DNA of 64,000 bases from Microbacterium sp. W4I20 (lineage in GTDB: Bacteria > Actinomycetota > Actinomycetes > Actinomycetales > Microbacteriaceae). The notes under the pieces are model-generated. The model was not told where the DNA came from and ran no database searches. It worked only from the letters and a program-made list of their open reading frames with translations. The stretch covers positions 1,922,001 to 1,986,000 of the forward strand of contig NZ_JAUSYB010000001.1 of NCBI RefSeq assembly GCF_030816505.1, read 5' to 3'. Below, piece after piece: positions 18,101-25,681 of the stretch (positions are counted from its first letter, which is position 1; every line of letters starts with the position of its first letter). A program made the position numbers and the translations under genes.

Positions 18101-20814
18101 GAGGTCTTGAACCACGCCTCCACCGAGAAGATCTGCGGGTTCACGTACTGCTTCGTTCCGGCCAGCCGGACCGTGGTCGTTCCTGTCGTGGGCGCCCAGC
18201 GCACCGCGGTGTTCGAGACGCCCGAGAGCACGCCGGTCTGACCCTTCACCAGGACGCTCGTGCTGCCGGTGTAGGTGCCCGTCGACTTGTTCATGCCCGC
18301 GTCGGCAGCGGTCGTGGCGCTGCCGGTCTCGCCGAGTCGCCAGTACAGCGTCGGATCCAGGCCGAACACCGACTTGCCGTAGGCGTCGGCGGGAGCCGCA
18401 GGGATCGAGGTCTCTCGTCCGCTGGCGGTCCAGTGCGCGTCGACCTCGGCGCGGGTGAGCGCCTTGTCGTAGACGGCGACGTTCGAGATCGCGCCGCTCA
18501 GGTATCCGCTGGTGCCGGCGTTGGGCCACGAGCTGACGCTGTCGCCGCCGATCCGCCAGTAGCCGGTGTAGTCCTGCGCGGAGAACGTGTCGGTGCGGTC
18601 GCCGATCTTGACGCCGTCGACGTAGAGCACCTGGCCGGTCGCACTGAGCGTGCCGACGACGTGGTGCCACTTGTTGTCGTTGAAGCCGGTGCCGCTCGAG
18701 ATGCTCCTGGTGTCTCCCGAGTACACGCCGAACGTGACGCGTCCCGAGTTGTCCAGGTACACCTGGCGGTCATAGCTGGAGGAGTTGCCGGTCGGCGACG
18801 AGCCGAAGCCGACGATCTTCCCGCCGCGCGTGCTGCTCGTCTTGAACCAGGCCTCGACCGTGAAGGTCTGCGGACCGGTCTGCGCCGTGGTGGTGCGGGC
18901 GCCTGAGCCACTGCTGCCCGTGAAGGTCGTGGCCGTGGTGGTCGCCGTCAGGTTGGGCCCGGTCGCTCCTCGCGTCCCGCTGGCCACGACGAGATCGTTG
19001 CCGCCCGCCCAGTCGAAGGCCGCCGTACCGGTCGGTTCGTTCAGGGGCCAGTAGTCCACGGCACCGCTGGAGAGCACCGCGTCGTCGTAGGCCGTCGACA
19101 CGCCGACCGCAGCTGTCGTCACGGGGACCCAGTCGGTCTGCGTGCTGTTGCCGAACGAGTCCAGCGCACGGACTCGATAACTGTAAGTCGTTCCGGGCAC
19201 AGCGGTCTTGTCGCGATAGGACATCGCCGGCCGGTTCCAGAACGTCGAGAGCTGATCGGTCTCGTAGATCGGTGTGGTCATGCCCTTGTCCTGGCGGAAC
19301 ACCTGGTAGTGCAGACTCTCGTTGTCGCGGTCGTGGTTCGCGCTCCACGCCAGCCGGTTGACGCCGGTCTGGACGGATGCGGCGCTGAGCGCCCAGGCAC
19401 CGCCCTGCACCTGAGGTCCCTGCTTGTTGGGGGCGACGTTCTTCTTCGCGAAGCGGACGATGCCCTGCTGCGCGGCGCCGTTCACCTTGAGGAACTCGCC
19501 GCCGATGAGCATGTAGTCGCCGGCCGCGGTGGCCTGCCACGGTCCCTGGTACTGGCCGGTGTAGTTGCCCGGCACCCACTCGGGGTACCACTGAAGGATC
19601 GTGGGCGTGGGCTGACCGGTGAAGCTGCGGTATCCCTGCGTGTCCGGAGTGATGGTCTTTCCGCTGGGCGTCTTCGAGAACGCGAGCGAGTGCTTGTAGG
19701 ACCGCGGGTTCGTCTCGGGGAAGCTGCCGATGTTGGCGCAGTAGTGCGGGTGGCCGACGACGTAGATCGCGTCAGCCGTGGGAGCGACGTCGTAGCTGTC
19801 GCCGTGGCAGTCCTCCATCCACTGCAGGGTGCCATCGCTCCAGCTCGCGCGGAACGCGCCCTCGAAACCGTCCTGAGAGGTTCCGCCGTAGTCGAAGCCC
19901 GTGCCGTAGACGCTGTCTCCGTCGGACGACAGGGAGTACATGGCCGCCACCGTGCCCGCATTGCGGAGCACGCTGTTCATGGCCCAGGGCATGAGCGTGC
20001 CGGTGCTCGCGTCGAGGGCGGTGATGCCGCGGCCGGGGTTGGTCGAGCCGTTCACCGAGGTGAATGAGCCGGCGATCACGACCTTGCTGCTGTCGGGCGA
20101 GACGACGATGCCCTTCGCACCGTAACCGCCCTGCACGTCGGCGGTGAAGCCGGTCACGGCTCCGGTGGACGACGACACGGCCGCGACCTTCGTGCGCTGC
20201 GTGCCGTTGATCGTGGTGAACTCGCCGGCGAGGTAGACCGTGGAGTCGGTGAGGGCGATCGAGTCGATCCGACCGTTCGCCTCGGGCGCCCAGTTGGTGA
20301 TGAGCGCGCCGGTCGCCGTGCTGAATGCCGCGACGCGGTAGCGCCAGTTGCCCGCCGTCTGCGAGAACATTCCCGCGACATAGATGCGCGAGCCGTCTGC
20401 CGACTTCTTGATGTCGAGGACGGTGCCGTTGGCACCGGGGTTCCACGAGGAGATGAGCGCGCCCGTGGTCAGGTTGTAGGCGAGCAGGTTCGCTCGCGGG
20501 GTCTCGTTGGTGCCGAGCGGAGAGCCGGCGGGTCGCGCGTTGGCGAAGCTTCCGCCGACGTAGACCGTGTTCCCGACGACCTCCTGCGCGTACACGACAC
20601 CGTCGATCTGCACGGTGGGCAATGCGTCGGCCGCGAAGGTCTCGGGCGTTCCTGCTGCCGGCGCCGTGTCTGCGGCCGCGGCGACCGGAACGGTCAGAGC
20701 CCCGACGGTCAGAGCAAGGGCGGTTGCTACCGCTCCCAGCAGCGTCGCGCCGCGCGAGCGGCGGTTTCCGTGCTTACCAGCCGTCACGAAACGGCCACCC
20801 CAATTGATCTGCAC
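15145..20814 (-). CDS. Very large secreted multidomain surface protein (propeller, Fn3, LamG, PKD, jelly-roll modules)
   Basis: 1889 residues. Signal peptide to about residue 47 (LALTVGALTVPVAAAADTA). Then: beta-propeller-like repeats of the delta-60 kind (about 60-465, e.g. VYVGGSFANA, VYLAGEFTTINGTQ, VVIAGSFTSVNGS); an Fn3-like domain (486-575); two LamG/concanavalin-like domains (586-790, 825-1025, each with FTVEAWFKTS and WHHVVG); three PKD domains (from 1040, 1126, 1211); a module starting DQFDRTTATGWG (1300-1501); two PKD domains (from 1510, 1596); and a second copy of that module, DTFARTVAAGGWG, to the end. No LPXTG or membrane anchor is seen, so retention would be non-covalent. Carbohydrate binding or adhesion is likely; no catalytic motif recognised. 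GTG start behind GGGGAGA. Confidence 0.9.
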   Translation of the reverse strand: MQINWGGRFVTAGKHGNRRSRGATLLGAVATALALTVGALTVPVAAAADTAPAAGTPETFAADALPTVQIDGVVYAQEVVGNTVYVGGSFANARPAGSPLGTNETPRANLLAYNLTTGALISSWNPGANGTVLDIKKSADGSRIYVAGMFSQTAGNWRYRVAAFSTATGALITNWAPEANGRIDSIALTDSTVYLAGEFTTINGTQRTKVAAVSSSTGAVTGFTADVQGGYGAKGIVVSPDSSKVVIAGSFTSVNGSTNPGRGITALDASTGTLMPWAMNSVLRNAGTVAAMYSLSSDGDSVYGTGFDYGGTSQDGFEGAFRASWSDGTLQWMEDCHGDSYDVAPTADAIYVVGHPHYCANIGSFPETNPRSYKHSLAFSKTPSGKTITPDTQGYRSFTGQPTPTILQWYPEWVPGNYTGQYQGPWQATAAGDYMLIGGEFLKVNGAAQQGIVRFAKKNVAPNKQGPQVQGGAWALSAASVQTGVNRLAWSANHDRDNESLHYQVFRQDKGMTTPIYETDQLSTFWNRPAMSYRDKTAVPGTTYSYRVRALDSFGNSTQTDWVPVTTAAVGVSTAYDDAVLSSGAVDYWPLNEPTGTAAFDWAGGNDLVVASGTRGATGPNLTATTTATTFTGSSGSGARTTTAQTGPQTFTVEAWFKTSSTRGGKIVGFGSSPTGNSSSYDRQVYLDNSGRVTFGVYSGDTRSISSGTGFNDNKWHHVVGTLSATGQVLYVDGVKIGDRTDTFSAQDYTGYWRIGGDSVSSWPNAGTSGYLSGAISNVAVYDKALTRAEVDAHWTASGRETSIPAAPADAYGKSVFGLDPTLYWRLGETGSATTAADAGMNKSTGTYTGSTSVLVKGQTGVLSGVSNTAVRWAPTTGTTTVRLAGTKQYVNPQIFSVEAWFKTSTAAGGKIVGFGDSNNGLSSSNDRHIFMTPNGKLNFGVYNNVQNLITTPSSYNDAQWHHVVGEMSGDGMSFYVDGNLVGSNPNTVAQNYNGYWRVGNDNGWGGATTFTGTIDEVAVYSAPLTGAQVNEHYQLGAFGSVNEAPTAAFSSIPTDLDVAFDASSSVDTDGSIASYKWNFGDSESSTEGPTVSHAYAAGGTYQVTLTVTDDRGTTDTITQPVTVQAANVLPSASFEAVTTHMSVAVDAAASADSDGTIATYSWAFGDGAVGSGATETHAYTTPGTYTVTLTVTDDRGGSATTTKQVTAALAPNVAPVASLAATIDNLNASLNASASSDSDGTIVSYAWDFGDTTTKTTTTATTTHDYTAAGTFTVTVTVTDDRGGTASASKQVTAVEPPKFTVLAEDQFDRTTATGWGTADKGGAWTTSGGNASFSVTGSAGRIASNIYDTRGAMLNAVSSKNSDLLAKFTVDRTGAGYSWTLIGRQVGSDNYSARVRFEAGNTMRLYILRGETAIGTSYVVPGTYTPGDELSVRLQVTGTSPTTVRAKVWRSSDAEPATWQLSGTDTTSGLQANGSVGLLTYLGGTSVTQTATMNLRSLTVADPTAPTSPNQLPTAAFTPTKAGLKVSVDAAASTDPDGTIASYAWTFGDGSTATGVTASRTYAAAGTYTVKLTVTDDRGGVATKSVDVTVAPAPNQAPVAAFTPTATGLSVAVDGSASADPDGTIASYAWTFGDNGTATGATASHAYAATGTYSVTLTVTDNSGTTGTITKQVTVTAPPAASTLAADTFARTVAAGGWGSADTGGAWTVTGGAASYSVADGKGKVSLAPSATRTARLGLSVTDAVIRVSVSADAVATGGAATASVVGRQVGASNYSARVRFEVGGGVRLYLLRDEVSLGSYLMPGVTYTPGTVLNVALSVTGTSPTTLAAKVWKAADTEPAAWQVSATDTTAAMQAAGTLGLMNTMSAASTVPAMIFSWDDLTVTKP

Positions 20815-20818
20815 TGTG

Positions 20819-20887
20819 ATTCTCCCCAGAATTCTGCCTGCGCACCGAAGCGACGCATAAATGAAGGCCGTCCCCCTAGACGGCCTT
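20819..20887 (-). promoter_or_regulatory. G-loop hairpins in the leader of the 1889-residue surface protein gene
   Basis: On the minus strand the transcript should begin near 20895 and immediately fold a 9-bp hairpin (arms AAGGCCGTC/GACGGCCTT, loop TAGGGG, 20887-20864). A second hairpin, arms ATTCT/AGAAT with loop GGGG (20832-20819), lies right before the GTG; its loop and 3' arm are the ribosome site GGGGAGA. The first could also act as an attenuator, though no U-tract follows (CATTTATG). Confidence 0.6.
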
Positions 20888-20900
20888 TCCCCTGGGGCTG

Positions 20901-20906
20901 ATACTA
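20901..20906 (-). promoter_or_regulatory. -10 element for the surface protein gene
   Basis: TAGTAT on the minus strand, about 85 bases upstream of the GTG start and just ahead of the first leader hairpin. No convincing -35 was found. Confidence 0.45.
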
Positions 20907-20970
20907 GGGCATACCGCTCGCATCGGCAAGATGCAAGTCGAGAGAGCGATATTCCGGAACAGGGCGGCTG

Positions 20971-21621
20971 CTAGCCGACGTCTCCGCGGAAGACGAAGGC
21001 CGGTTCGCCGGCACGGTAGTCGAGGGTGAGCGTCACGTCGCCCCGCTGGTTCTGCGGGATGTTGTACACGTACACGCCCTCGGCGGTTCCGCCCGCCTTC
21101 AGCGTTCCCTCGAACGGAGCCGCTCCGGGCTTCACGAGCCCGATCGCAGGCGTGCGTCCTTCGCCGATGTAGGCGTTGACCGCGATGAGTCCCAGATCGA
21201 CCGGCGAGTCCGTGTCGTTGGTCAGCTTCAGCGTGAACTGCACGGACGGTCCCGCGATCTCGCCGGCCTGCACGGCCTCACCCTCGACCGCCTTCATCGC
21301 CGTGATCTCGGCGACCAGCCCGTCATCGCTCTCGGCAGGCTCGTCGGGGGCGACGGGCGCGAGTTCCGGCATCGTTCCGGGAGTCGCGGACGGATCGGGA
21401 GTCGGCTGAGCGCTCGGATCCGCTCCGTCCACGGGTGCGGACGCGGAGGCGGAGGCGGACGGGCTCGATGCGGGCTTCCCCCCACCCGACGCTCCGGAGG
21501 TGAGGGCGAAGTAGACGATCACCGCGACCACCACGAGAACCGCTGCGACCGCGATGACCCACGGCCAGGCCTTCCGACGCGGACTCCGCACGGACCCGTT
21601 CGATTCGTCGACCATGCTCAT
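20971..21621 (-). CDS. Membrane-anchored extracytoplasmic protein of unknown function
   Basis: 216 residues: short basic cytoplasmic N-terminus (SPRRKAWPW), one membrane helix (VIAVAAVLVVVAVIVYFAL), an Ala/Ser/Pro linker (about 45-100) and a globular beta domain of about 115 residues with VQFTLKLTNDTDSPVDLGLIAVNAYIG and VTLTLDYRAGEPAFVFRGDVG. This architecture resembles DUF4352-type proteins: an immunoglobulin-like domain on a tether. GTG at 21630 and ATG at 21615 are alternative starts; the chosen ATG sits nine bases after GGGGGAG. Downstream of a GT2 gene, upstream of the surface protein, so a role at the envelope is likely. Confidence 0.75.
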   Translation of the reverse strand: MSMVDESNGSVRSPRRKAWPWVIAVAAVLVVVAVIVYFALTSGASGGGKPASSPSASASASAPVDGADPSAQPTPDPSATPGTMPELAPVAPDEPAESDDGLVAEITAMKAVEGEAVQAGEIAGPSVQFTLKLTNDTDSPVDLGLIAVNAYIGEGRTPAIGLVKPGAAPFEGTLKAGGTAEGVYVYNIPQNQRGDVTLTLDYRAGEPAFVFRGDVG

Positions 21622-21683
21622 CCGCCTCACTCCCCCGACCGCCGAGTCGGCGGACGGGGCGATTCTATCCGACCGCCCCGCTC

Positions 21684-22607
21684 TCAGCCTCGGGTGTGGG
21701 GCGCGCTCCTGGCGATGCGCCGACCGTCACGCCACCCTCGCCACACCGCACGCAGAGGACGCCACGGACGCAGGAGCTGGCGCCTTCCCCCGCGGAGCAG
21801 CACTTCTCGCGCTGCCGTGCGGGACGATGCATCCCAGCGCCGCATCGTCTCCGAGTCGAGGAGCTTCTGCGCGAGCAGCATCCGATTCCTGATGTTGTAG
21901 TAGTAGTAGAGCGGCGACTTGGCGTGCACGTCCGGATCCCCGATGCCTTGGGTACCGCCTTCGTCGTGCACGGCCTTCGCCTGCTCGACCAGGATCAGTC
22001 GACCGCCCGCGTCCTCGACGCGCATCGAGAAGTCGACGTCCTCCCAGTAGAGGAAGTACTCCTCATCGAAGCCCCCGACCGCGGTCCACGCGGCGTCGTT
22101 GATCATCAGCGCAGCCCCGGTGAGCCAGCGGCGCACTCTGGCCTCGGGGTTCCGCCCGGCCCACGCGGTTCCGTGCGTGGAACCGTCGTCGAGATCGAGC
22201 ACATGGCCGGCCGACCATACGCGCCCCGCGCCGTCCTCGACGAGCGGAGCAGCCACGATCGCCTCGTCGCCGTCGACGGCCTCGAGGAGCAGATGGGTCG
22301 ATGCGGCGTCGATCGAGGCATCGGGATTGATCAGCAGGTGCCGTGTGCGCCCCGCCGCACGCGCCGCTTCCACACCCCGGTTGACGCCTCCGCCGAAGCC
22401 GAGGTTCTCGGTCTGCAGCAGGGCGAACCAGCCCTCGCGTGCGGCGAGGGCCGTGATGAGCTCGGCTTCTTCCGCTGTCGATCGGTTGTCGACGACGTAC
22501 ACCGACGCGGCAGGAAGCGCCCTGCTCGCGGCCACGAGGTTCCGTTCCAGCAGAGCGGAGGACCCGTAGTTGACGACGACGATGGCGAGCGTCGACTCAT
22601 CGACCAT
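21684..22607 (-). CDS. Glycosyltransferase family 2 (rhamnosyltransferase-like)
   Basis: 307 residues. GT-A fold signatures: TLAIVVVNYGSSALLERNL, VYVVDNRST, NLGFGGGVNRGVEAAR, LLINPDA (metal-binding DXD-like position), GGFDEEYFLYWEDVDFSMRVEDAG and a C-terminal helix pair with YYYYNIRNRMLLAQKL. This is the GT2 subgroup often annotated as rhamnosyltransferase. The ATG overlaps the end of the upstream CDP-alcohol transferase gene by 11 bases, so they are coupled. Confidence 0.9.
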   Translation of the reverse strand: MVDESTLAIVVVNYGSSALLERNLVAASRALPAASVYVVDNRSTAEEAELITALAAREGWFALLQTENLGFGGGVNRGVEAARAAGRTRHLLINPDASIDAASTHLLLEAVDGDEAIVAAPLVEDGAGRVWSAGHVLDLDDGSTHGTAWAGRNPEARVRRWLTGAALMINDAAWTAVGGFDEEYFLYWEDVDFSMRVEDAGGRLILVEQAKAVHDEGGTQGIGDPDVHAKSPLYYYYNIRNRMLLAQKLLDSETMRRWDASSRTAAREVLLRGGRRQLLRPWRPLRAVWRGWRDGRRIARSAPHTRG

Positions 22608-23340
22608 TCGCGGCACCGTTCCCCAACGCACGCATCGCGCGGAACCACCGGACGGCGGCGAGAAGACAGAACGCGAGCGCGGCGGCGAAGAAGAACGCGT
22701 AGGCGTAGACGAAGACGGTCGACCAGCCCCAGAGCACGTAGACGAGGCAGACGATGCCGTAGTCGACCGGTAGCAGGATGACGGATCGCAGCGCTCCGCC
22801 TCCCCCGCTCTGCGCCGACGACGGGATCCCCTTCGACGACTTCAGCAGGTCGTTCAGGATCATCCCGAAGAACGTCGCGGTGGCCACCACTGCGAACCCC
22901 AGCGGAACGAGCAGGTAGGACGTGGGAACATCCGCGAATCGGAAGAGTCCGATGGCCGTCGCGATCGGCAGCGACACGATCTTGATCGCGTCGATGAAGT
23001 GGTCGAGCCACTCGCCGGCGAGCGATCCGCCGCCCTGCAGTCGCGCCACCTGCCCGTCGGCGGAATCGAGGGCGTACCCGATGGCGAGCAAGAGCCAGAC
23101 CAGCAGGCCGGTCCACCAGCCGGGCGCCACCAGGGCGAGCACGAGGATGCCGGAGAACGTGAAGACCGCGCTGACGGCGGTGACCCCGTTCGGCGAGAGC
23201 CCGATGCGGTACGCCAGCGCCGCGAACACCCGCCCGACAGGACGGTTCACGTACACGCTGTACGCCGGTGCTCCCTTGGCGCGGCCCTTCTGAGCCGACG
23301 ACAGACGCCGCATCGAATCCGCAAAACTCTCCGTGGCCAT
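22597..23340 (-). CDS. CDP-alcohol phosphatidyltransferase family membrane protein
   Basis: 247 residues with five to six membrane helices. The complete family motif is present from Asp to Asp: DSADGQVAR, then eight residues to G, then WLDHFID (pattern D..DG..AR........G...D...D), which binds two metals and the CDP-alcohol. The ATG is preceded by GAGGGGA. Family members join an alcohol phosphate from a CDP-alcohol to a second alcohol. In a polysaccharide region and with a TagD-like cytidylyltransferase 12 kb away, the product may be a polyol-phosphate or phospholipid anchor rather than housekeeping phospholipid. Substrate unknown. Confidence 0.9.
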   Translation of the reverse strand: MATESFADSMRRLSSAQKGRAKGAPAYSVYVNRPVGRVFAALAYRIGLSPNGVTAVSAVFTFSGILVLALVAPGWWTGLLVWLLLAIGYALDSADGQVARLQGGGSLAGEWLDHFIDAIKIVSLPIATAIGLFRFADVPTSYLLVPLGFAVVATATFFGMILNDLLKSSKGIPSSAQSGGGGALRSVILLPVDYGIVCLVYVLWGWSTVFVYAYAFFFAAALAFCLLAAVRWFRAMRALGNGAANGR

Positions 23341-23392
23341 TCGGCGTGTCCCCTCCGTCGAACCCCGCAGAGAGGGGCGCTCGTTCACCAGA

Positions 23393-23449
23393 TAGAGTAT
23401 GCCTTGCCGAGGGGGCACGCATCTGGGGAGCGCCGCCGACGACTCGGCG
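23393..23449 (+). promoter_or_regulatory. Promoter and G-rich leader of the GT-GT fusion gene
   Basis: -10 TAGAGT (23393-23398) in the context GATAGAGT, which recurs upstream of rmlA. The short leader holds TGCC/GGCA with loop GAGGG (23405-23417), an unpaired CTGGGGAG and a CGCCGA/TCGGCG hairpin (23434-23449), then the GGGGAGG ribosome site. The G-loop hairpin here is only 4 bp, weaker than in the other leaders. Confidence 0.4.
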
Positions 23450-23467
23450 AAGGGGAGGACCACTGCC

Positions 23468-25681
23468 ATGACCGTTGTCGACCCTCCGAACGGAGTCCCT
23501 CGGCCTCGCATCCTCATCAGCGCGTATGCGTGCGGTCCCGATCAGGGGCCGGAGGCATCCGCCGGATGGGCGCTCGCGCGTGCCGCGGCGGAGACCGGCG
23601 ACGTCTGGATCCTCACTCGTGAGCGCTTCCGCGAATCGTTGACGAAGGCCCTGGCCGAATCGCCGGAGCTCGCTGCCCGGGTGACGGTCGTGCACATCGA
23701 CCTGCCCGCCCGCGTGATGCGGTGGAAGCGACGCGGATGGGATCTCTACTGGTACTACGCGCTGTGGCAGCGTCTGGCCGGCCGGACCGCGGCACGACTG
23801 CATGCCGACGAGCCCTTCGACGTCGCGCACCATGTCTCCTTCGCGAATGACTGGATGCCGTGCGGCATCGCAGATCTCGACGTCCCCGTGGTCTGGGGCC
23901 CCGTCGGCGGAGCCAGTCGCGTGCCCATCTCGTCGCTCCACCGTTGGCTGGGCCTGCGGGGGACCGCGACCGAGGTGGCTCGCACCGCGCTCACCGCACT
24001 CCCGCGCGCCCTCTGGGGAGACACGACCGCTCGCCGCGCGGCTCTCGTGGTCGCGCAGAACCCCGACGTCGCGCGCCGGTTCCGACGCGCCAGAAACGTG
24101 GTCGTCGAGCCCAATGCGGCGTTCGCCGAGGAGATCCCTCCGCACCACGGCAGCGAGTCAGGGCGGACGGCCGTCTTCGCCGGGCGCCTGCTGGCGTGGA
24201 AGGGCGCAGCGCTGGCGATCGACACGATCGCTCGCCCCGCGGCGGAGGGGTGGCGCCTCCTGATCCTCGGTGAGGGCTACGAGCGCAAGCGGCTGCAGCG
24301 ACTCGTGAAGACACTGGGCGTGGCGGATCGCGTGGAATTCCTCGGGCATCTGCCGCGCGAAGAGACGTTGAATACTCTTGCCGCGGCCGACGCCCTGCTC
24401 TTCCCCTCCATGCACGACCAGGCGGGGTGGATCGTCGGCGAGGCGAGCGCGATGGGCCTTCCGGTGGTGTGCCTCGACCTCGGTGGGCCGCCCACGCTGG
24501 CCGACATCAACGCCCGCGTGGTCGAGGCGACCGCGCCGAACCTCCCCGACCGCCTCGCCGAGACGCTGCGCGACACGTCCGCGGCACCAGGGCGCCCGCA
24601 CCGGCGATGGGCCGAGGACCGGCTGCCGGCGATCGTCGGCGACTGGTACGCGACGGCGATGAGCGGACGACGACGACCGCTCGCGGTGATGGAGTCGCTC
24701 ACCCGACTGCGCCCGACCACCAACCCGTACCTGGTGCAGCTGTGCGAGTCGCTCGACCGCACGCCCGGCATCGACCTGTCGTTCTTCAGCTGGAAGCGCG
24801 CCATCCTCGGCCGCCTCGATGTGCTGCACGTGCACTGGCCCGAACTCCTCGTCGGCGGTCACCGTCTGTCGGGTCGGATCGCTCGACGCATCCTCACCGC
24901 GGTGTTCCTCCTCAGGGCCCGCCTGACCGGCGTCGCGATCGTGCGCACGCTGCACAACCTCGAGCGCCCGTCCGACATGGCGAAGATCGACCTCGTGCTG
25001 CTCGACGCGGTCGACCGCCTCACGACGCTCACGATCACGCTGAACGACGACACGCCCCTCCCCGAGGGACATGCGCGACGCACGATCCTGCACGGGCACT
25101 ACCGCGACTGGTTCTCGTCGTACCCCACCCCGCCGGCGATCGAGGGCCGCATGGGCTACGTCGGTCTGATCCGCCGGTACAAGGGCGTGGAGCAGCTGAT
25201 CGAGGCGTTCCGGGCGCTGGATGCCGAGGGGTCCAGCCTCTCGGTCGCGGGGCGGCCGTCCACCGACGATCTGGCAGCCGAGCTGATCGGCCTCGCCGCG
25301 GGCGACGAGCGGATCGAGTTCCACTTCCGCTTCCTCGACGACGCCGAACTGGTGGCGCGGATCTCCGAGGCGGAGTTCATCGTGCTGCCGTACCGGCACA
25401 TGCACAACTCCGGCACCGCGCTGGCCGCGCTCTCCGTCGGACGCGCGATCCTCGTTCCCGACAACACGGTCAACCGGGCGCTCGCGATCGAGGTCGGCGA
25501 GCGCTGGGTGCACCTGTTCGACGGCGAACTGACGGATGCCGATCTGGCGCGCGTGCGCTCCGCCGTCTCGGCCGGGATCGAGGGGGTGCCCGACCTCTCC
25601 CAGCGTGACTGGTCGACGGTCGGCGCCGAGCATTCCCGGGCGTTCCATGCTGCCGCCGCGCTGCGGAAGGCGCGTCGATGA
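23468..25681 (+). CDS. Tandem glycosyltransferase: two GT-B enzymes fused
   Basis: 737 residues, ATG nine bases after GGGGAGG. The N-terminal half (about 1-395) is a GT4 enzyme: ISAYACGPDQGPEASAGWALARAAAE, TAVFAGRLLAWKGAALAIDTI, and LLFPSMHDQAGWIVGEASAMGLPVVCLDLGG. The C-terminal half (about 405-737) is a second GT-B transferase: TTNPYLVQLCESL, LDVLHVHWPELLVGG, MGYVGLIRRYKGVEQLIEAFRAL and FIVLPYRHMHNSGTALAALSVGRAILVP. Two halves suggest that two consecutive sugars are added by one polypeptide. Stop overlaps the next start (ATGA). Confidence 0.9.
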   Translation: MTVVDPPNGVPRPRILISAYACGPDQGPEASAGWALARAAAETGDVWILTRERFRESLTKALAESPELAARVTVVHIDLPARVMRWKRRGWDLYWYYALWQRLAGRTAARLHADEPFDVAHHVSFANDWMPCGIADLDVPVVWGPVGGASRVPISSLHRWLGLRGTATEVARTALTALPRALWGDTTARRAALVVAQNPDVARRFRRARNVVVEPNAAFAEEIPPHHGSESGRTAVFAGRLLAWKGAALAIDTIARPAAEGWRLLILGEGYERKRLQRLVKTLGVADRVEFLGHLPREETLNTLAAADALLFPSMHDQAGWIVGEASAMGLPVVCLDLGGPPTLADINARVVEATAPNLPDRLAETLRDTSAAPGRPHRRWAEDRLPAIVGDWYATAMSGRRRPLAVMESLTRLRPTTNPYLVQLCESLDRTPGIDLSFFSWKRAILGRLDVLHVHWPELLVGGHRLSGRIARRILTAVFLLRARLTGVAIVRTLHNLERPSDMAKIDLVLLDAVDRLTTLTITLNDDTPLPEGHARRTILHGHYRDWFSSYPTPPAIEGRMGYVGLIRRYKGVEQLIEAFRALDAEGSSLSVAGRPSTDDLAAELIGLAAGDERIEFHFRFLDDAELVARISEAEFIVLPYRHMHNSGTALAALSVGRAILVPDNTVNRALAIEVGERWVHLFDGELTDADLARVRSAVSAGIEGVPDLSQRDWSTVGAEHSRAFHAAAALRKARR

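Noticed and set aside
15874..18906. A plus-strand open frame of about 1000 codons opposite the large surface protein
   Set aside because: Antisense to a gene with clear domain structure; composition is Arg/Gly/Val-rich without any recognisable domain.
20864..20887. Intrinsic terminator or attenuator
   Set aside because: The stem is strong but followed by CATTTATG rather than a U run, and lies at the very start of the transcript; a regulatory hairpin fits better, though attenuation is not excluded.
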